A DNA stretch of 64,000 nucleotides from Alistipes provencensis (GCF_900083545.1 NZ_LT559262.1:1216397-1280396); one strand, 5' to 3'. Positions 17,064-27,044 are shown, counted from the first letter of the stretch. Notes: generated by a model from the sequence alone, not told the origin. Program-made: numbers and translations.

Positions 17064-19940
17064 ATGAAAAAACTCTTTCTGGTCGACGCCTATGCGTTGA
17101 TTTTCAAGTATTACTATGCCTTTCTGGGGCGCCCGATGCGCAACCGCGCGGGGATGAACACCTCCGTGGTGTTCGGGTTCGTGAAGTTCCTGCGCGACAT
17201 CCAGAAACGCGAACGGCCCGACCTGCTGGGTGTGGCCTTCGATCCCAAGGGCGGCAGCTTCCGCCGCGACATTTTTCCGGAATACAAGGCCAACCGCACC
17301 GAAACGCCCGAGGATATCCTCTTGTCGGTACCCTATGTCAAGCGGGTGCTCGAGGCGATGTGCATCCCGATCCTCGAGGTCGCGGGCTATGAGGCCGACG
17401 ACGTGATCGGAACCCTCTCGCAAAAGGGCGTCGAGGCCGGTTACGATGTCTACATGGTCACTCCGGACAAGGACTACGGGCAGTTGGTGCGCGATAACTG
17501 CCGCATCTACAAGCAGCGGGGCGCCGAGGGGAGCATCGAGATCGTGGGACGCGAGGCTATCCGCGAGAAGTACGGCATCGACGATCCCCAACTGGTGCGC
17601 GACATTCTCGCGTTGTGGGGCGACGCCTCGGACAACATCCCCGGCGTGCCGGGCATCGGCGAAAAGAGCGCCTGCAAACTGGTGCAGGAGTGGGGAACGG
17701 TCGAGAACATCCTCGACAACGTTTCGAAGATCAAGGGCAAGCAGGGCGAGAAGATTGCTGAGTGGGCCGACAACCTGCGGCTGGCCAAGCGCCTGACGAC
17801 CATTTGTCTCGACGTGCCGATCGAACTCCGCGAGGAGGACCTCACGGTCTGCGATCCCCATGTCGACGAACTGCGCGGGCTTTTTGCCGAGCTCGATTTC
17901 AAGGCCTTCATGAATGACCTTAACAACCTCGCGCCGCCCGAGGCGCTGCCCGAAGGTCCCCGGCAGGAGGCGCAGACCCAGTTGGCGGAGATGGCCCGTG
18001 CCAAGTCCGCTGCGGCGAAGAAAGCCGCGCTGGTGGGTCAGGGCAACCTGTTCGGCGATCCCGTGGTGCAGATGCCGGAGGCTCAGGATGTTCCCGTCGC
18101 CGAACTGCAGGCCGAAGCCGACGCGATGCAACTGGCGACGGCCCAGAACACGCCCCACGAATACACGCTCGTGGAGAGTGCCGCGCACTTGCGCGAGGTG
18201 ATCGCCGAGGTCGGGAAATACGAGGAGTTCTGCTTCGACACGGAGACCACCGGATTCGACATCTTCAACGACCGGATCGTCGGCCTGTCGCTCGCCGTGG
18301 AGCCTTTCAAGGCGTGGTACGTCCCCTTCAAGGAGGAGAACACACCCCAATATGCGGAGATCGTGCGGCCGCTGTTCGAGAATGAGAATATCGCCAAGAT
18401 CGGCCAGAACATCAAGTTCGACCTGATGGTGCTGCGCCGGCTGGGCATTGCGATCCGGGGCCGCAAGTACGACACGATGATCCTCCACTACCTGCTCGAT
18501 CCCGAGTCGCGCCACAACATGAACGCCCTTTCGGAGCGCTACCTCAACTACAAGCCCATCGAGATCGAATCGCTGATCGGAAAGGGTTCCAAGCAGTTGA
18601 CGATGGACCTCGTGAATATCGAGCGTGTCAAGGAGTACGCCGCCGAGGATGCCGACGTGACCCTGCGGCTCAAGCATGAACTCTACCCGATGGTCGAGAA
18701 GATCGGTCTTCAGCACCTCTATTTCGAGGTCGAGGAGCCGATGATTGAAGTGTTGGCCGACATCGAGATGGCGGGCGTAAGGATCGACACCGGGGCGCTG
18801 GCCGTCTATGCCGTCGAGCTGAACCGCAAGCTGGCCGAACTGGAGGCGGCGATCCGTACCGAGGCCGGCGAGTCGAACCTGAACATCAACTCCGCGCGTC
18901 AGTTGGGCGAGGTGCTGTTTGCGAAGATGCGCATCGCCGAGAAACCCAAGATGACCAAGACCAAACAGTTCTGCACCGACGAGGATTACCTCCAGTCGTT
19001 CGCCCGCAAACACCGCATCGTGGACCTGATTCTCGAGTACCGGGGCGTCAAGAAACTGCTTTCGACCTATGTCGAGGCGCTGCCCCAGTTGGTCAACCGC
19101 ACCACGGGGCGCATTCACACCTCGTTCAATCAGGCCGTGACCGCCACCGGGCGCCTCTCGTCGACCAACCCCAACCTGCAGAACATCCCGGTCCGCGACG
19201 ACATGGGCCGCCGCATCCGCAAGGCGTTCATCCCCTCGGACGATGACCACCTGCTGCTCTCGGCCGACTACAGTCAGGTCGAACTGCGCCTGATGGCCCA
19301 CCTTTCGGGCGACGAGTCGCTGATTGCGGCCTTCGAGCACGGCGAGGACATCCACACCGCCACCGCCGCCAAACTGTTCAACAAGTCGCTGGAGGAGGTG
19401 ACCTCCGAGGAGCGGCGCCGGGCCAAGACGGCCAATTTCGGCATCATCTACGGCATCTCGGCCTTCGGCCTGAGCCAGCGGCTCGAAATCCCTCGCAAGG
19501 AGGCCAAAGAGATCATCGACGGCTATTTCGCCTCCTATCCCAAGGTCAAGGAGTACATGGACAACGTGGTCGAGAAGGCCAAGGAGGAGGGCTTCGTCTC
19601 GACGATCTTCGGCCGCCGCCGCTACCTCAACGACATCTCGTCGCACAACGCCGTGGCGCGCGGACTGGCCGAGCGCAACGCCGTGAACGCCCCGATACAG
19701 GGCTCTGCGGCCGACATCATGAAGATCGCCATGATCAACGTCCACCGCCGTTTTATCGCCGAGGGCATCCGTTCACGGGTGATTCTGCAGGTGCATGACG
19801 AATTGGTCGTGGACATGCTCCGCTCGGAGCAGGAGCGCGTCACGGCCATCGTCACTGAGTGCATGGAGTCCGCGGCGAACCTCAAGGTGCGGCTCATCGC
19901 CGATGCCGGCGTCGGCGACAACTGGCTCGAAGCGCATTGA
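17064..19940 (+). CDS. polA: DNA polymerase I with 5' nuclease and intact proofreading domain
   Basis: This 958-residue protein has three domains. The 5' nuclease (about 1-290) shows FLVDAYALIF, YEADDVIGTL and VTPDKDYGQLV. The 3'-5' exonuclease (about 375-560) keeps all three motifs: FDTETTGFD, QNIKFDLMVL and YAAEDADVTL. In the polymerase domain, motif A is LSADYSQVELR (about 731), motif B RRAKTANFGIIYG (about 787) and motif C LQVHDELV (about 908). It fills gaps and removes RNA primers in replication and repair. The Ala/Glu-rich stretch around 300-345 is the linker between nuclease and exonuclease. It ends at a bidirectional terminator shared with the convergent gene. Confidence 0.98.
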   Translation: MKKLFLVDAYALIFKYYYAFLGRPMRNRAGMNTSVVFGFVKFLRDIQKRERPDLLGVAFDPKGGSFRRDIFPEYKANRTETPEDILLSVPYVKRVLEAMCIPILEVAGYEADDVIGTLSQKGVEAGYDVYMVTPDKDYGQLVRDNCRIYKQRGAEGSIEIVGREAIREKYGIDDPQLVRDILALWGDASDNIPGVPGIGEKSACKLVQEWGTVENILDNVSKIKGKQGEKIAEWADNLRLAKRLTTICLDVPIELREEDLTVCDPHVDELRGLFAELDFKAFMNDLNNLAPPEALPEGPRQEAQTQLAEMARAKSAAAKKAALVGQGNLFGDPVVQMPEAQDVPVAELQAEADAMQLATAQNTPHEYTLVESAAHLREVIAEVGKYEEFCFDTETTGFDIFNDRIVGLSLAVEPFKAWYVPFKEENTPQYAEIVRPLFENENIAKIGQNIKFDLMVLRRLGIAIRGRKYDTMILHYLLDPESRHNMNALSERYLNYKPIEIESLIGKGSKQLTMDLVNIERVKEYAAEDADVTLRLKHELYPMVEKIGLQHLYFEVEEPMIEVLADIEMAGVRIDTGALAVYAVELNRKLAELEAAIRTEAGESNLNINSARQLGEVLFAKMRIAEKPKMTKTKQFCTDEDYLQSFARKHRIVDLILEYRGVKKLLSTYVEALPQLVNRTTGRIHTSFNQAVTATGRLSSTNPNLQNIPVRDDMGRRIRKAFIPSDDDHLLLSADYSQVELRLMAHLSGDESLIAAFEHGEDIHTATAAKLFNKSLEEVTSEERRRAKTANFGIIYGISAFGLSQRLEIPRKEAKEIIDGYFASYPKVKEYMDNVVEKAKEEGFVSTIFGRRRYLNDISSHNAVARGLAERNAVNAPIQGSAADIMKIAMINVHRRFIAEGIRSRVILQVHDELVVDMLRSEQERVTAIVTECMESAANLKVRLIADAGVGDNWLEAH

Positions 19941-19959
19941 CGCGGTATGTTGAAACTGA

Positions 19960-19989
19960 AAATCGCCCTCGGAAAGAGGGCGATTTTTT
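19960..19989. terminator. Bidirectional intrinsic terminator between polA and the TonB-type gene
   Basis: An 11-bp perfect stem AAATCGCCCTC / GAGGGCGATTT with a five-base loop GGAAA is followed by a T run. The T run overlaps the stop codon of the leftward gene. Confidence 0.85.
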
Positions 19990-22744
19990 AGAAGGTATAG
20001 GAGACCTCGATATACCAGTAGCGTCCGAGCAGTGCCGTCTGCGAAGTCGTGATGTAATCGTTGACCACCTGCGTCCGGCGGTTCTGGCCCTGATTGAAGA
20101 TGTCTACCACGCCCGTCAGTAAGCCCAGCCGGTTTTTCGCGCCGAATTTGCGGCCGATATCGGCGTTGCAGTAGACCGCGTCGCGGGCCGCCTGCTTCGA
20201 GACGTCGTTGCGGTAGAGGTTGTAGAAGACTATCGCGCTGGCCTCGTATTTTTCGGCGAAGCGTGAACGCAGGGCGCCGTTGATCTGTGCGTCGAGGTAG
20301 CGGCTCTTGCCGTAGGGACCGCTGGCGAACTCCCCGATCTGCGCTGTGCAGCGGATTTCGGGCGTGAGGTGCGAGGAGAAGCCGCCAGTCAGGTAGAACT
20401 CCAGTTGCATGGAGTGCTGGTCCGTTGTCCGGGCGACGCCGTTCAGGAAGAACGGAACCTGCGAATAACCGTATTCCAGTTTGCTCCGGATCGTCGTGCG
20501 TATGGCCTTGAATTGCTTGCTCATCGACAGCGAGGCATTCAGGTTGAGGTATCCCCCGGCATTGTCGAATGTGGAGAGCGTGGCCCCGCGCTGCGCCGTG
20601 TAGTCGTATTCGGGCAGCGGGGTCTCTTGGGTGAAATAGATGGTCTTGTCGGCGATGTAGTGGAGCGTATGGCTGCCGTCGAACCGGGCAGCCCAGTTGA
20701 AACTCCTTTCGGCGATCTGCTGGTTGTAAACAAGCGAGAAATCGGTCTTCAGGGGTTGTTTCAGGTCGGGATTTCCCACGCGCAGCAGCAGGGGGTTGCG
20801 CGTGTCGATCACGCCGCGCAGTTGTTCAAGCGAAATATCGTCTACGCGCGACTGCGCCCTGAAAGAGAGGTTCTTCTGCGGGGAGAAACGATATGAGAAA
20901 TCCAGACTGGGGATCACCGACCAGAATGTCCGGGGCGTGTACGCATCGTAGGGCAGCCGCTCGTCGCGGTTAGCGACGGTCACATTGCCGCCGATGCCGG
21001 CTCCGAAGCGCACCTTCCGGTTCGGGCGGAAAGTATAGCCTAGGGTCAGGGTGTTGTGGCTCGCATTGACCGTATAGTCGTAGGTATTCAGCAGGTCGGG
21101 GACTCCCAGCGGGTCGTTGAGGAAGTCGACCGACCGTTCCTGCGACCGTTCGTTCCGGTATGTGAAATCATACCGCAGGTCGATCGACGAGGATTCCGAA
21201 ACATTCTTTGTAAAGACGAACTGTCCCCTCACATTCCAGACGGAGCCGTCACCGGCGTTGCGCAGGTTCGTCTTGAAACTCGTCGTTTCGAGCGTATCGA
21301 CCGTCCAGCCGTCCCGGTTGTTTTTCGAATACTCCGAGGAGACCGAGGTCGTGATGAATGCGTCGTTTTTCAGCCCCAGCGAATAGCTGACGGAGGCTTC
21401 CAGCGTTTTCGAATCCCGGTCCGAAAGGCTCTGACGCAGTTGTGAGAGGACGTTTCCGTCGGTTCGGTCGGTCATCCGGTTCGTTCCGAGGTTTGACTGT
21501 GTACCGTAACTTCCCGTGATGCGGGCCTGCAGCATGTGGGTCTGACGGGCATGTGTGAAGAGGCCGCCCAGATTATAGGTATTGTTTTTCGTCAGCGCGT
21601 TCGACTGCGATTCCACCCGGCGGATCTCGTAAACCTCGGTCGGGAAATAGTCGGTCATACTTTGCTGTTCAGTCTCACTCCGGTCAAGATATACGGAAAC
21701 GTTGATGCCGTATTTCAGCGAGTCGCCCTTCCGGTGGCTGTAACTGCCGTTTATTTCGGTGTACCGGGATGGTGTCGGAGGGGTGTAGTTCGACATTGCG
21801 TTTAGCCCTAACCGTTGTCCGGCATTGCTGCCGTTGTAGCCCATCAGGCTCATGCTGTTCTGGGGCGTGTTCAGGCTGATGACGGCACGCTCGTCATGCC
21901 GTGCCGTATGTTTGCCGTTGTAGTCGGCCTGGGTGCTGACGCCTCCGGATGCCGCGAGCATAATATTCTTGATTATCTTGGGCTTGCTCTTCGTGGTGAC
22001 GTCCATCACCTTGTCTTTCGGGGCCCGGGTGTCGCCGATGCGTTTCGCCACGGGATTGTCCTCGTCGTAGACCTTCACATCTTTGATATCCGCCGTCGTC
22101 AGGTCCCGGAGCGCAGCCTTCGTGTCGTCGCCGAAGAAGGTCTGCCCGTCGACATAGACGCGCTTGATCTCCGCCCCGTTGGCGAAGATGCTCCCGTCGC
22201 GGACCTCGATACCCGGCAGTTGTTTGAGCAGTTCTCCGAGCCGGTCCCCGGGCAGGGTCTTGAAAGCGGCGGCATCGTAGATGGTCGTGTCGCCGCGGAT
22301 AATCATGGCGATACGGTCGCCCCGCACCTCCACCGCGGCGATCTGTCGTTCGTCTTCGGCCAGATTCACGTCGATATTGCCGACAAAATCGTTCGCTTCG
22401 TATCGCTTCGAAAAGGGTTTGTAACCTATGAAACTCACGGTCAGCTCCACCGGATGCCGGAATCGCCGGAAACATTCGCACCGGGCGCTGGCTACGGTGA
22501 GTTGCATGCTTTTCACCGTTGCATACGCAATCGTATCCTTGCCGGATACGATGCGAACCGTCGCCCCGACTAGCGGCTCCTTGGTCAGGCTGTCCTGCAC
22601 ATAGATCACCGTTCGGGCGCTGCTCGGGGGGCGTATCATATTGCTCATGACGATCACCTCCTGTCCGTTTACGGGCAGGAAAAGACACAGGCAGAAGCAC
22701 AGCGTAAACAGGCTGCGGAGACAACTCGGGATCGGGTCGGTCAT
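19988..22744 (-). CDS. Outer-membrane TonB-dependent-receptor-like beta-barrel protein
   Basis: This 918-residue protein has a signal peptide (to about residue 27) and a carboxypeptidase-regulatory-like domain (VIYVQDSLTKEPLVGATVRI, about 45-130). A plug-like segment contains LGELLKQLPGIEVRDGSIFANG and VYVDGQTFFGDD, and a long barrel domain of the OMP_b-brl_3 type carries LLLRVGNPDLKQPLKTDFSLVYN. The C-terminus ends in YIEVSYTF, a normal barrel end. No SusD partner is adjacent. The ATG at 22744 gives the signal peptide; the open frame beyond it overlaps the nitroreductase gene and is not coding. It follows the nitroreductase gene by 28 bp and may be co-transcribed. Substrate unknown. Confidence 0.88.
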   Translation of the reverse strand: MTDPIPSCLRSLFTLCFCLCLFLPVNGQEVIVMSNMIRPPSSARTVIYVQDSLTKEPLVGATVRIVSGKDTIAYATVKSMQLTVASARCECFRRFRHPVELTVSFIGYKPFSKRYEANDFVGNIDVNLAEDERQIAAVEVRGDRIAMIIRGDTTIYDAAAFKTLPGDRLGELLKQLPGIEVRDGSIFANGAEIKRVYVDGQTFFGDDTKAALRDLTTADIKDVKVYDEDNPVAKRIGDTRAPKDKVMDVTTKSKPKIIKNIMLAASGGVSTQADYNGKHTARHDERAVISLNTPQNSMSLMGYNGSNAGQRLGLNAMSNYTPPTPSRYTEINGSYSHRKGDSLKYGINVSVYLDRSETEQQSMTDYFPTEVYEIRRVESQSNALTKNNTYNLGGLFTHARQTHMLQARITGSYGTQSNLGTNRMTDRTDGNVLSQLRQSLSDRDSKTLEASVSYSLGLKNDAFITTSVSSEYSKNNRDGWTVDTLETTSFKTNLRNAGDGSVWNVRGQFVFTKNVSESSSIDLRYDFTYRNERSQERSVDFLNDPLGVPDLLNTYDYTVNASHNTLTLGYTFRPNRKVRFGAGIGGNVTVANRDERLPYDAYTPRTFWSVIPSLDFSYRFSPQKNLSFRAQSRVDDISLEQLRGVIDTRNPLLLRVGNPDLKQPLKTDFSLVYNQQIAERSFNWAARFDGSHTLHYIADKTIYFTQETPLPEYDYTAQRGATLSTFDNAGGYLNLNASLSMSKQFKAIRTTIRSKLEYGYSQVPFFLNGVARTTDQHSMQLEFYLTGGFSSHLTPEIRCTAQIGEFASGPYGKSRYLDAQINGALRSRFAEKYEASAIVFYNLYRNDVSKQAARDAVYCNADIGRKFGAKNRLGLLTGVVDIFNQGQNRRTQVVNDYITTSQTALLGRYWYIEVSYTF

Positions 22745-22772
22745 GGTATATCGGTATCGGGTTTCCGGGGCG

Positions 22773-23303
22773 TTATTTGAGCCGGATAATCCGCGCCTCG
22801 TCGTCCGCGGCGGGCAGCGGGGCGGGGGTGAAATCCGAGTACCCCGCGGCGATGGCGCAGAGGGGTTCGCAGCCGTCGGGAATGGGCAGGAAGGTCCGGA
22901 GATAGTCGGCAGCCTTCTCTCCGTCGGGAACATCCTTGCGCCGGGGGCGTCCGTTGATGTGCACCCAGCACGACGCCAGCCCCTCGTCGACGCAGGCCAG
23001 TTGCACCACCGTCGCCGCAATCGCGGCATTCTCGCGCCACAGGTCGCTCGACGACGTGTCGCCCAGCACCACGATCGCCAGCGGCGCACCCGTCAGGAAT
23101 CCCGATCCGTAGTCGCGCATGTCGGCCATGCGGGCCACCAGCGCGGGATCGTCGACCACCAGCAGGCGTGTCGAGCGCGTGTTGCGGGCCGAAGGGGCCG
23201 TGAGGGCTTCGGCGAGGATGCGGTCCACGACCTCGCGGGGCACCGGGCGGTCCAAGAATTTGCGCACCGAGCGGCGTTTTGCAATCAATTCCTTGAATTC
23301 CAT
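22773..23303 (-). CDS. Nitroreductase-family FMN protein
   Basis: At 176 residues this is short for the family. It has the N-terminal FMN phosphate-binding signature KRRSVRKFLDRPV, then LTAPSARNTRSTRLLVV and GAPLAIVVLGD. A late segment GLASCWVHINGR lies in the dimer-interface/FMN region. Such enzymes reduce nitro or quinone-like compounds with NAD(P)H; the natural substrate is unclear. A TACTTTTG promoter lies 28 bp upstream, divergent from the HAD gene. Confidence 0.87.
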   Translation of the reverse strand: MEFKELIAKRRSVRKFLDRPVPREVVDRILAEALTAPSARNTRSTRLLVVDDPALVARMADMRDYGSGFLTGAPLAIVVLGDTSSSDLWRENAAIAATVVQLACVDEGLASCWVHINGRPRRKDVPDGEKAADYLRTFLPIPDGCEPLCAIAAGYSDFTPAPLPAADDEARIIRLK

Positions 23304-23331
23304 AATCTTTTGCGTTTTCGTACGTTTATTG

Positions 23332-23339
23332 CAAAAGTA
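23332..23339 (-). promoter_or_regulatory. -7 element of the nitroreductase promoter
   Basis: Read leftwards it is TACTTTTG, 28 bp before the ATG at 23303. A clear -33 TTTG is not seen. Confidence 0.5.
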
Positions 23340-23351
23340 GTAAAAAAAACA

Positions 23352-23359
23352 TATCTTTG
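23352..23359 (+). promoter_or_regulatory. -7 element of the HAD-phosphatase operon promoter
   Basis: TATCTTTG lies 21 bp before the ATG at 23381. A weak ATTG at 23328-23331 could serve as the -33 element with a 20-bp spacer. Confidence 0.55.
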
Positions 23360-23380
23360 AGAATTAAAACCTTGAAACCG

Positions 23381-24220
23381 ATGGAATTCAGATTCACCAT
23401 AGCACTCATCTACGACTTCGACGGCACGTTGGCTCCGGGCAACATGCAGGAGTACGATTTCATTCCTGCCGTCGGCAAGAGCAACAAGGAGTTCTGGACC
23501 GAGGCCAACACGCTGGCCGAGGAGCAGGACGCCGACATGGTCCTCACATACATGGCCCGGATGATTCAGGAGGCCAAGTCGAAAGGCTTGTCGCTGCGCC
23601 GTGAGGCATTTCAGGACTCGGGCCGCCGCGTGACGCTCTTCGCGGGGGTCAAGGAGTGGTTTTCGCGCATCAACGCCTACGGCGCCGAGCGGGGCATCCG
23701 CATCCTGCACTACATCAACTCGTCGGGGATGAAGGAGATCATCGAGGGTACGGAGATCGCCCACGAGTTCCGCAAGATCTACGCCTGCTCGTTCCTCTAC
23801 GACGTGGACGGCATCGCCTACTGGCCCGCCGTGGCGGTCAACTACACCAACAAGACGCAGTTCATCTTCAAGATCAACAAGGGCGTCGAGTCGGTCTTCG
23901 ACGCGAAGCTGGTCAACCGCTATATCCCCGAGAACGAACGCCCCGTGCCGTTCAAGCACATGATCTATGTGGGCGACGGAACCACCGACATCCCCTGCAT
24001 GCGGCTGGTCAAGAACTCCGGCGGCCACTCGATCGCGGTCTATAACCCCGACCAGAAGGGGGCCCGCAAGGAGATGGCTTCGCTGATCCACGACAACCGT
24101 GTGAGCCACGTCTGCCCGGCCGACTATCGGGCGGATTCGGAGATGGACATCCTCGTGAAGACCATCATCGACAAGATCGATCTCGACGACAAACTCGAAA
24201 AACTGGAAGTCGTCCGATAA
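23381..24220 (+). CDS. HAD-superfamily phosphatase
   Basis: This 279-residue protein shows HAD motif I as DFDGTLAPG near residue 12. Motif II is in LHYINSSGM, a conserved Lys precedes HMIYVGDGTTDIPCM, and the last of these supplies motif IV with the acidic pair. It is a cytosolic hydrolase acting on a phosphorylated metabolite I cannot name. The ATG at 23381 is used; an upstream TTG would lie inside the promoter. It is the first of five closely packed genes, followed after 2 bp by the membrane protein. Confidence 0.88.
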   Translation: MEFRFTIALIYDFDGTLAPGNMQEYDFIPAVGKSNKEFWTEANTLAEEQDADMVLTYMARMIQEAKSKGLSLRREAFQDSGRRVTLFAGVKEWFSRINAYGAERGIRILHYINSSGMKEIIEGTEIAHEFRKIYACSFLYDVDGIAYWPAVAVNYTNKTQFIFKINKGVESVFDAKLVNRYIPENERPVPFKHMIYVGDGTTDIPCMRLVKNSGGHSIAVYNPDQKGARKEMASLIHDNRVSHVCPADYRADSEMDILVKTIIDKIDLDDKLEKLEVVR

Positions 24221-24222
24221 CC

Positions 24223-24813
24223 ATGTCCTCCGAACGAGTGCGGCATATCTACTCCGGGCGACTGGTGCGCCCGGGCATGTTCGGCGGATCGCCCGAATGG
24301 ACCGCCGGTGTGCGCCGATGGCCTGCCGCGGTCGTTGCGGCGGTGGTCGTGCTGGCAGTTTGTGCCTGCATCCCCTATGCCGGATTCCCGGCACTCTACC
24401 TCGCAGCGGTGGCCTGCGGGGTATTCTATACCTCGAACGAACCCCTGCAGCTCCTGCTGCTGCCCGGGATGGGCGCCGCGCGGCTGCTCACCCGCAAGGT
24501 CCTTACGGCTTGGCGCAACTATTTTCTGATGACGGCCCCTTTTGCCGTGCTGACCTTCGTTGTACAGCCCCGTTCGGCTTGGATGGCCGCGGCGTGGGCT
24601 CCGCTGGCGGCGCTGGCACTGCTCTACTTCGTCGCGGCCAAATACGCCCGTTACGATGCGGCGGTCGATGCCCCGCGCTGGCCGCTGGCCGCCCGGCTGG
24701 GCGCCGCGGGATTCCTCGTTCCGCCCCTGCTGCCCCTCAGCCTTTGCCTTGTGGTGAGTTACCTGCTCCGGACCGAACGCAACCTCAACCGTTACCTCTA
24801 TGATTTCGATTGA
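24223..24813 (+). CDS. Integral membrane protein, putative partner of the following ABC ATPase
   Basis: I do not recognise a named family. The 196 residues hold about five hydrophobic segments (roughly 33-52, 55-70, 98-113, 118-136 and 153-178). The loops are positively charged and both ends are polar. Its last 14 bases overlap the start of an ABC-type ATPase gene, so the two are probably translated together. This suggests the membrane part of a small two-component transporter. It is shorter than usual ABC permeases, so a homodimer would be expected. Confidence 0.7.
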   Translation: MSSERVRHIYSGRLVRPGMFGGSPEWTAGVRRWPAAVVAAVVVLAVCACIPYAGFPALYLAAVACGVFYTSNEPLQLLLLPGMGAARLLTRKVLTAWRNYFLMTAPFAVLTFVVQPRSAWMAAAWAPLAALALLYFVAAKYARYDAAVDAPRWPLAARLGAAGFLVPPLLPLSLCLVVSYLLRTERNLNRYLYDFD

Positions 24814-25450
24814 CGCCCTGCGGATTTGCGACGGGGAGCGTCGGCTCCTCGACAACGTGACGATGCACCTCCCGGCGAATGCTGTCCACGGCATCGCGGG
24901 CGAAGGGCGGAGCGCGCTGTTGAAGGCGTTGTACGGGCTGATTACACCCGATGCGGGGCGCATCACCGCCGGGGGACATCCCCTTCGGCGGTGCGATGTG
25001 GGGCTTGCGGAGGCGGAACCTCGCTTCTGGCCCGGGCTGACGGTCCGCGACCATTTCGACCTTGTGACCCGTTATAACCCCGGGGCGAATCCCGCCGTCA
25101 TGCTCCGGCGCCTGCCCGTGCCCCTCGACGTTGAAGCCGCGGCGCTTCCGGAGGCGGAACGGAAACGACTGGCGCTGATCCTGCTGCTGATGCGTCCCAA
25201 ACGGGTCCTTTTGCTCGACGAACCCTTTCGCGGGCTCGATATCGGGAGCGTCTTCATGCTTCGCCAACTGATCCTGCAACTCGGCTCGGAGGGGCGCACG
25301 GTGCTCGTCGCCGCCCGGCTGGAGGAGCTCGACGGCATCTGCGACGATTTCTATGTGCTCGGCGGTGGCGGAGTCCGCGGCCGTTACGAACACTATGAGT
25401 TCGCCCGGGCGGTCCGGGCGACGGCCGCTTCGGGGATTGCGGAAAAATAA
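24800..25450 (+). CDS. ABC-type ATPase with degenerate catalytic motifs
   Basis: This 216-residue protein has the overall ABC ATPase layout, but several key residues are changed. Walker A reads GIAGEGRS (31-38) with Arg37 where Lys is normal. The signature is LPEAE (116-120) instead of LSGGQ. The Q-loop glutamine is not found. The switch His is Arg173 in [10 protein letters not shown]. Walker B LLLDEP (Asp140, Glu141) and the D-loop GLD are intact. It overlaps the preceding membrane-protein gene by 14 bp. It may bind nucleotide without normal turnover, or work as a regulatory subunit. Its identity as an ABC fold is solid; its activity is uncertain. Confidence 0.82.
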   Translation: MISIDALRICDGERRLLDNVTMHLPANAVHGIAGEGRSALLKALYGLITPDAGRITAGGHPLRRCDVGLAEAEPRFWPGLTVRDHFDLVTRYNPGANPAVMLRRLPVPLDVEAAALPEAERKRLALILLLMRPKRVLLLDEPFRGLDIGSVFMLRQLILQLGSEGRTVLVAARLEELDGICDDFYVLGGGGVRGRYEHYEFARAVRATAASGIAEK

Positions 25451-25475
25451 GTACTTTTACGAAAAATTTCACGCC

Positions 25476-26057
25476 ATGAAAATTGTTTTCGCCACGAATA
25501 ACGCCCACAAGCTCACGGAAGTACAGGCCGTGTTGGGCGACACCTACACTCTGCTGACGCCCCGCGACTGCGGCGTTGAGGAGGAGATTCCCGAGGAGCA
25601 GGCGACCCTCGAGGGCAACGCCTCGCAGAAATCGCACTACCTCCGCGGCCGCACCGGGCTCGACTGCTTCGCCGATGACACGGGGTTGGAGGTCGAGGCG
25701 CTGGGCGGCGCCCCGGGCGTGCATTCGGCCCGCTACGCCACCGACGGCCATGATTTTGCGGCCAACAACCGCCTGCTGCTGAAAAACCTCGAGGGCGCGG
25801 AGAACCGCCGGGCCCGCTTCCGCACGGTGATATCGCTGATCCTCGGGGGTGAGGAGCATCTTTTCGAAGGCATCGTCGAGGGCCGGATCATCGACCATGA
25901 AGCCGGGCACGAGGGCTTCGGTTACGATCCGCTGTTCATTCCCGACGGTTATGAGAAAACCTTCGCCGAGATGACCACCGACGAGAAAAATGCCGTTTCG
26001 CACCGCGCCCGCGCCGTGCGCAAACTGGCGGCATTCCTCCATTCGATCGAAAAATAG
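25476..26057 (+). CDS. rdgB: Non-canonical purine NTP pyrophosphatase (RdgB/HAM1)
   Basis: The 193 residues match the family length. The start [16 protein letters not shown] carries the SxNxxK-type substrate loop. DDTGLEV (about 67-73) gives the metal-binding acids, and [20 protein letters not shown] and [10 protein letters not shown] near the end are typical. It hydrolyses ITP, XTP and dITP to monophosphates to keep them out of nucleic acids. The ATG at 25476 is chosen from homology; upstream extensions lack family features. It lies 25 bp after the ATPase gene and 4 bp before the oxidoreductase gene. Confidence 0.96.
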   Translation: MKIVFATNNAHKLTEVQAVLGDTYTLLTPRDCGVEEEIPEEQATLEGNASQKSHYLRGRTGLDCFADDTGLEVEALGGAPGVHSARYATDGHDFAANNRLLLKNLEGAENRRARFRTVISLILGGEEHLFEGIVEGRIIDHEAGHEGFGYDPLFIPDGYEKTFAEMTTDEKNAVSHRARAVRKLAAFLHSIEK

Positions 26058-26061
26058 CCGT

Positions 26062-27039
26062 ATGAAAAACATCAACTGGGGAATTCTGGGCTGCGGCGAC
26101 GTCTGCGAACGCAAGAGCGGCCCGCCGATGTACAAGACGGCGCACTCGGCCCTTGCAGCCGTCATGCGCCGCGACGCTGCGAAGGCGGCCGATTTCGCCC
26201 GCCGGCACGGCGTTCCGAAGAGCTATACCGATGCCGACGCACTGATTGCCGACCCCGATGTGGACATCGTCTACGTCGCAACCCCGCCCGACAGCCACCG
26301 GGAACTCGCCCTGAAAGTGCTGGCGGCCGGGAAGCCGGTCTATGTCGAGAAACCGATGGCGATGAACCATGCCGAGTGCCTCGACATGATCGCGGCGGCG
26401 GAACGCTCCGGGCAGAAACTCTTCGTGGCCTACTACCGCCGGGCGCTGCCCTACTTCCTCAAAGTCAAGGAGCTCCTCGACGGCGGGGCCGTCGGCGATC
26501 CGCTGGGCGTCGAGGTGCGGTATTTCCGCCCCGAGAGCCCCGGGGACCGTGATCCGGCCCGCCTTCCGTGGCGGCTGCGCCGCGAGGTCGGCGGGGAGGG
26601 TTATTTCTACGACATGGCGCCCCACACGCTCGACATCCTCGATTTCCTGCTCGGGGAGATCGCCGACGCCCGGGGACACAAGGCCAACCGCGGAGGATTC
26701 TACGACGTGGCGGACACCGTTACGGCGTCGTTCCGGTTCCGTTCGGGGCTTGTCGGGACGGGGGCATGGTGCTTCGTCGCTCCGCCGTCGGCGGTCGAAG
26801 ATTCGGTCGTCGTCACGGGGCGCAAAGGGTCGGTGCGTTTCAGCACGTTCGCCTTCACGCCGGTCGAACTGGTGACGGCGCAGGGCGTCGAACGGTTCGA
26901 AATCGCGTCCCCGGAGCATATTCAGGGTCCGCTGATCGAAACCATCGTCCGGGAACTGCGCGGCGAGGGGCTGTGCCCCTCCACGGGAATCTCCGCGGCG
27001 CGAACTTCCCGGGTGATGGATGAAATAATGAAAGAATAA
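26062..27039 (+). CDS. Gfo/Idh/MocA-family NAD(P)-dependent oxidoreductase
   Basis: This 325-residue protein starts with the Rossmann motif [11 protein letters not shown]. It has the family signatures [21 protein letters not shown] and the catalytic-Lys segment [10 protein letters not shown] (about 93-102). A His in [14 protein letters not shown] (about 185) is the usual active-site residue. It lacks a signal peptide and so acts in the cytosol. Substrates in this family are sugars, inositols or sugar derivatives and are not readable here. It ends 19 bp before folE. Confidence 0.9.
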   Translation: MKNINWGILGCGDVCERKSGPPMYKTAHSALAAVMRRDAAKAADFARRHGVPKSYTDADALIADPDVDIVYVATPPDSHRELALKVLAAGKPVYVEKPMAMNHAECLDMIAAAERSGQKLFVAYYRRALPYFLKVKELLDGGAVGDPLGVEVRYFRPESPGDRDPARLPWRLRREVGGEGYFYDMAPHTLDILDFLLGEIADARGHKANRGGFYDVADTVTASFRFRSGLVGTGAWCFVAPPSAVEDSVVVTGRKGSVRFSTFAFTPVELVTAQGVERFEIASPEHIQGPLIETIVRELRGEGLCPSTGISAARTSRVMDEIMKE

Positions 27040-27044
27040 ATCGT

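Noticed and set aside
17055..19745. 896-codon antisense open frame within polA
   Set aside because: It is fully inside an intact polA; the composition (Leu/Val/Asp/Gly/His-rich) is the usual shadow of a coding strand.
22745..23089. Extension of the TonB-type protein through the nitroreductase gene
   Set aside because: It removes the signal peptide from the N-terminus and overlaps an intact FMN protein.
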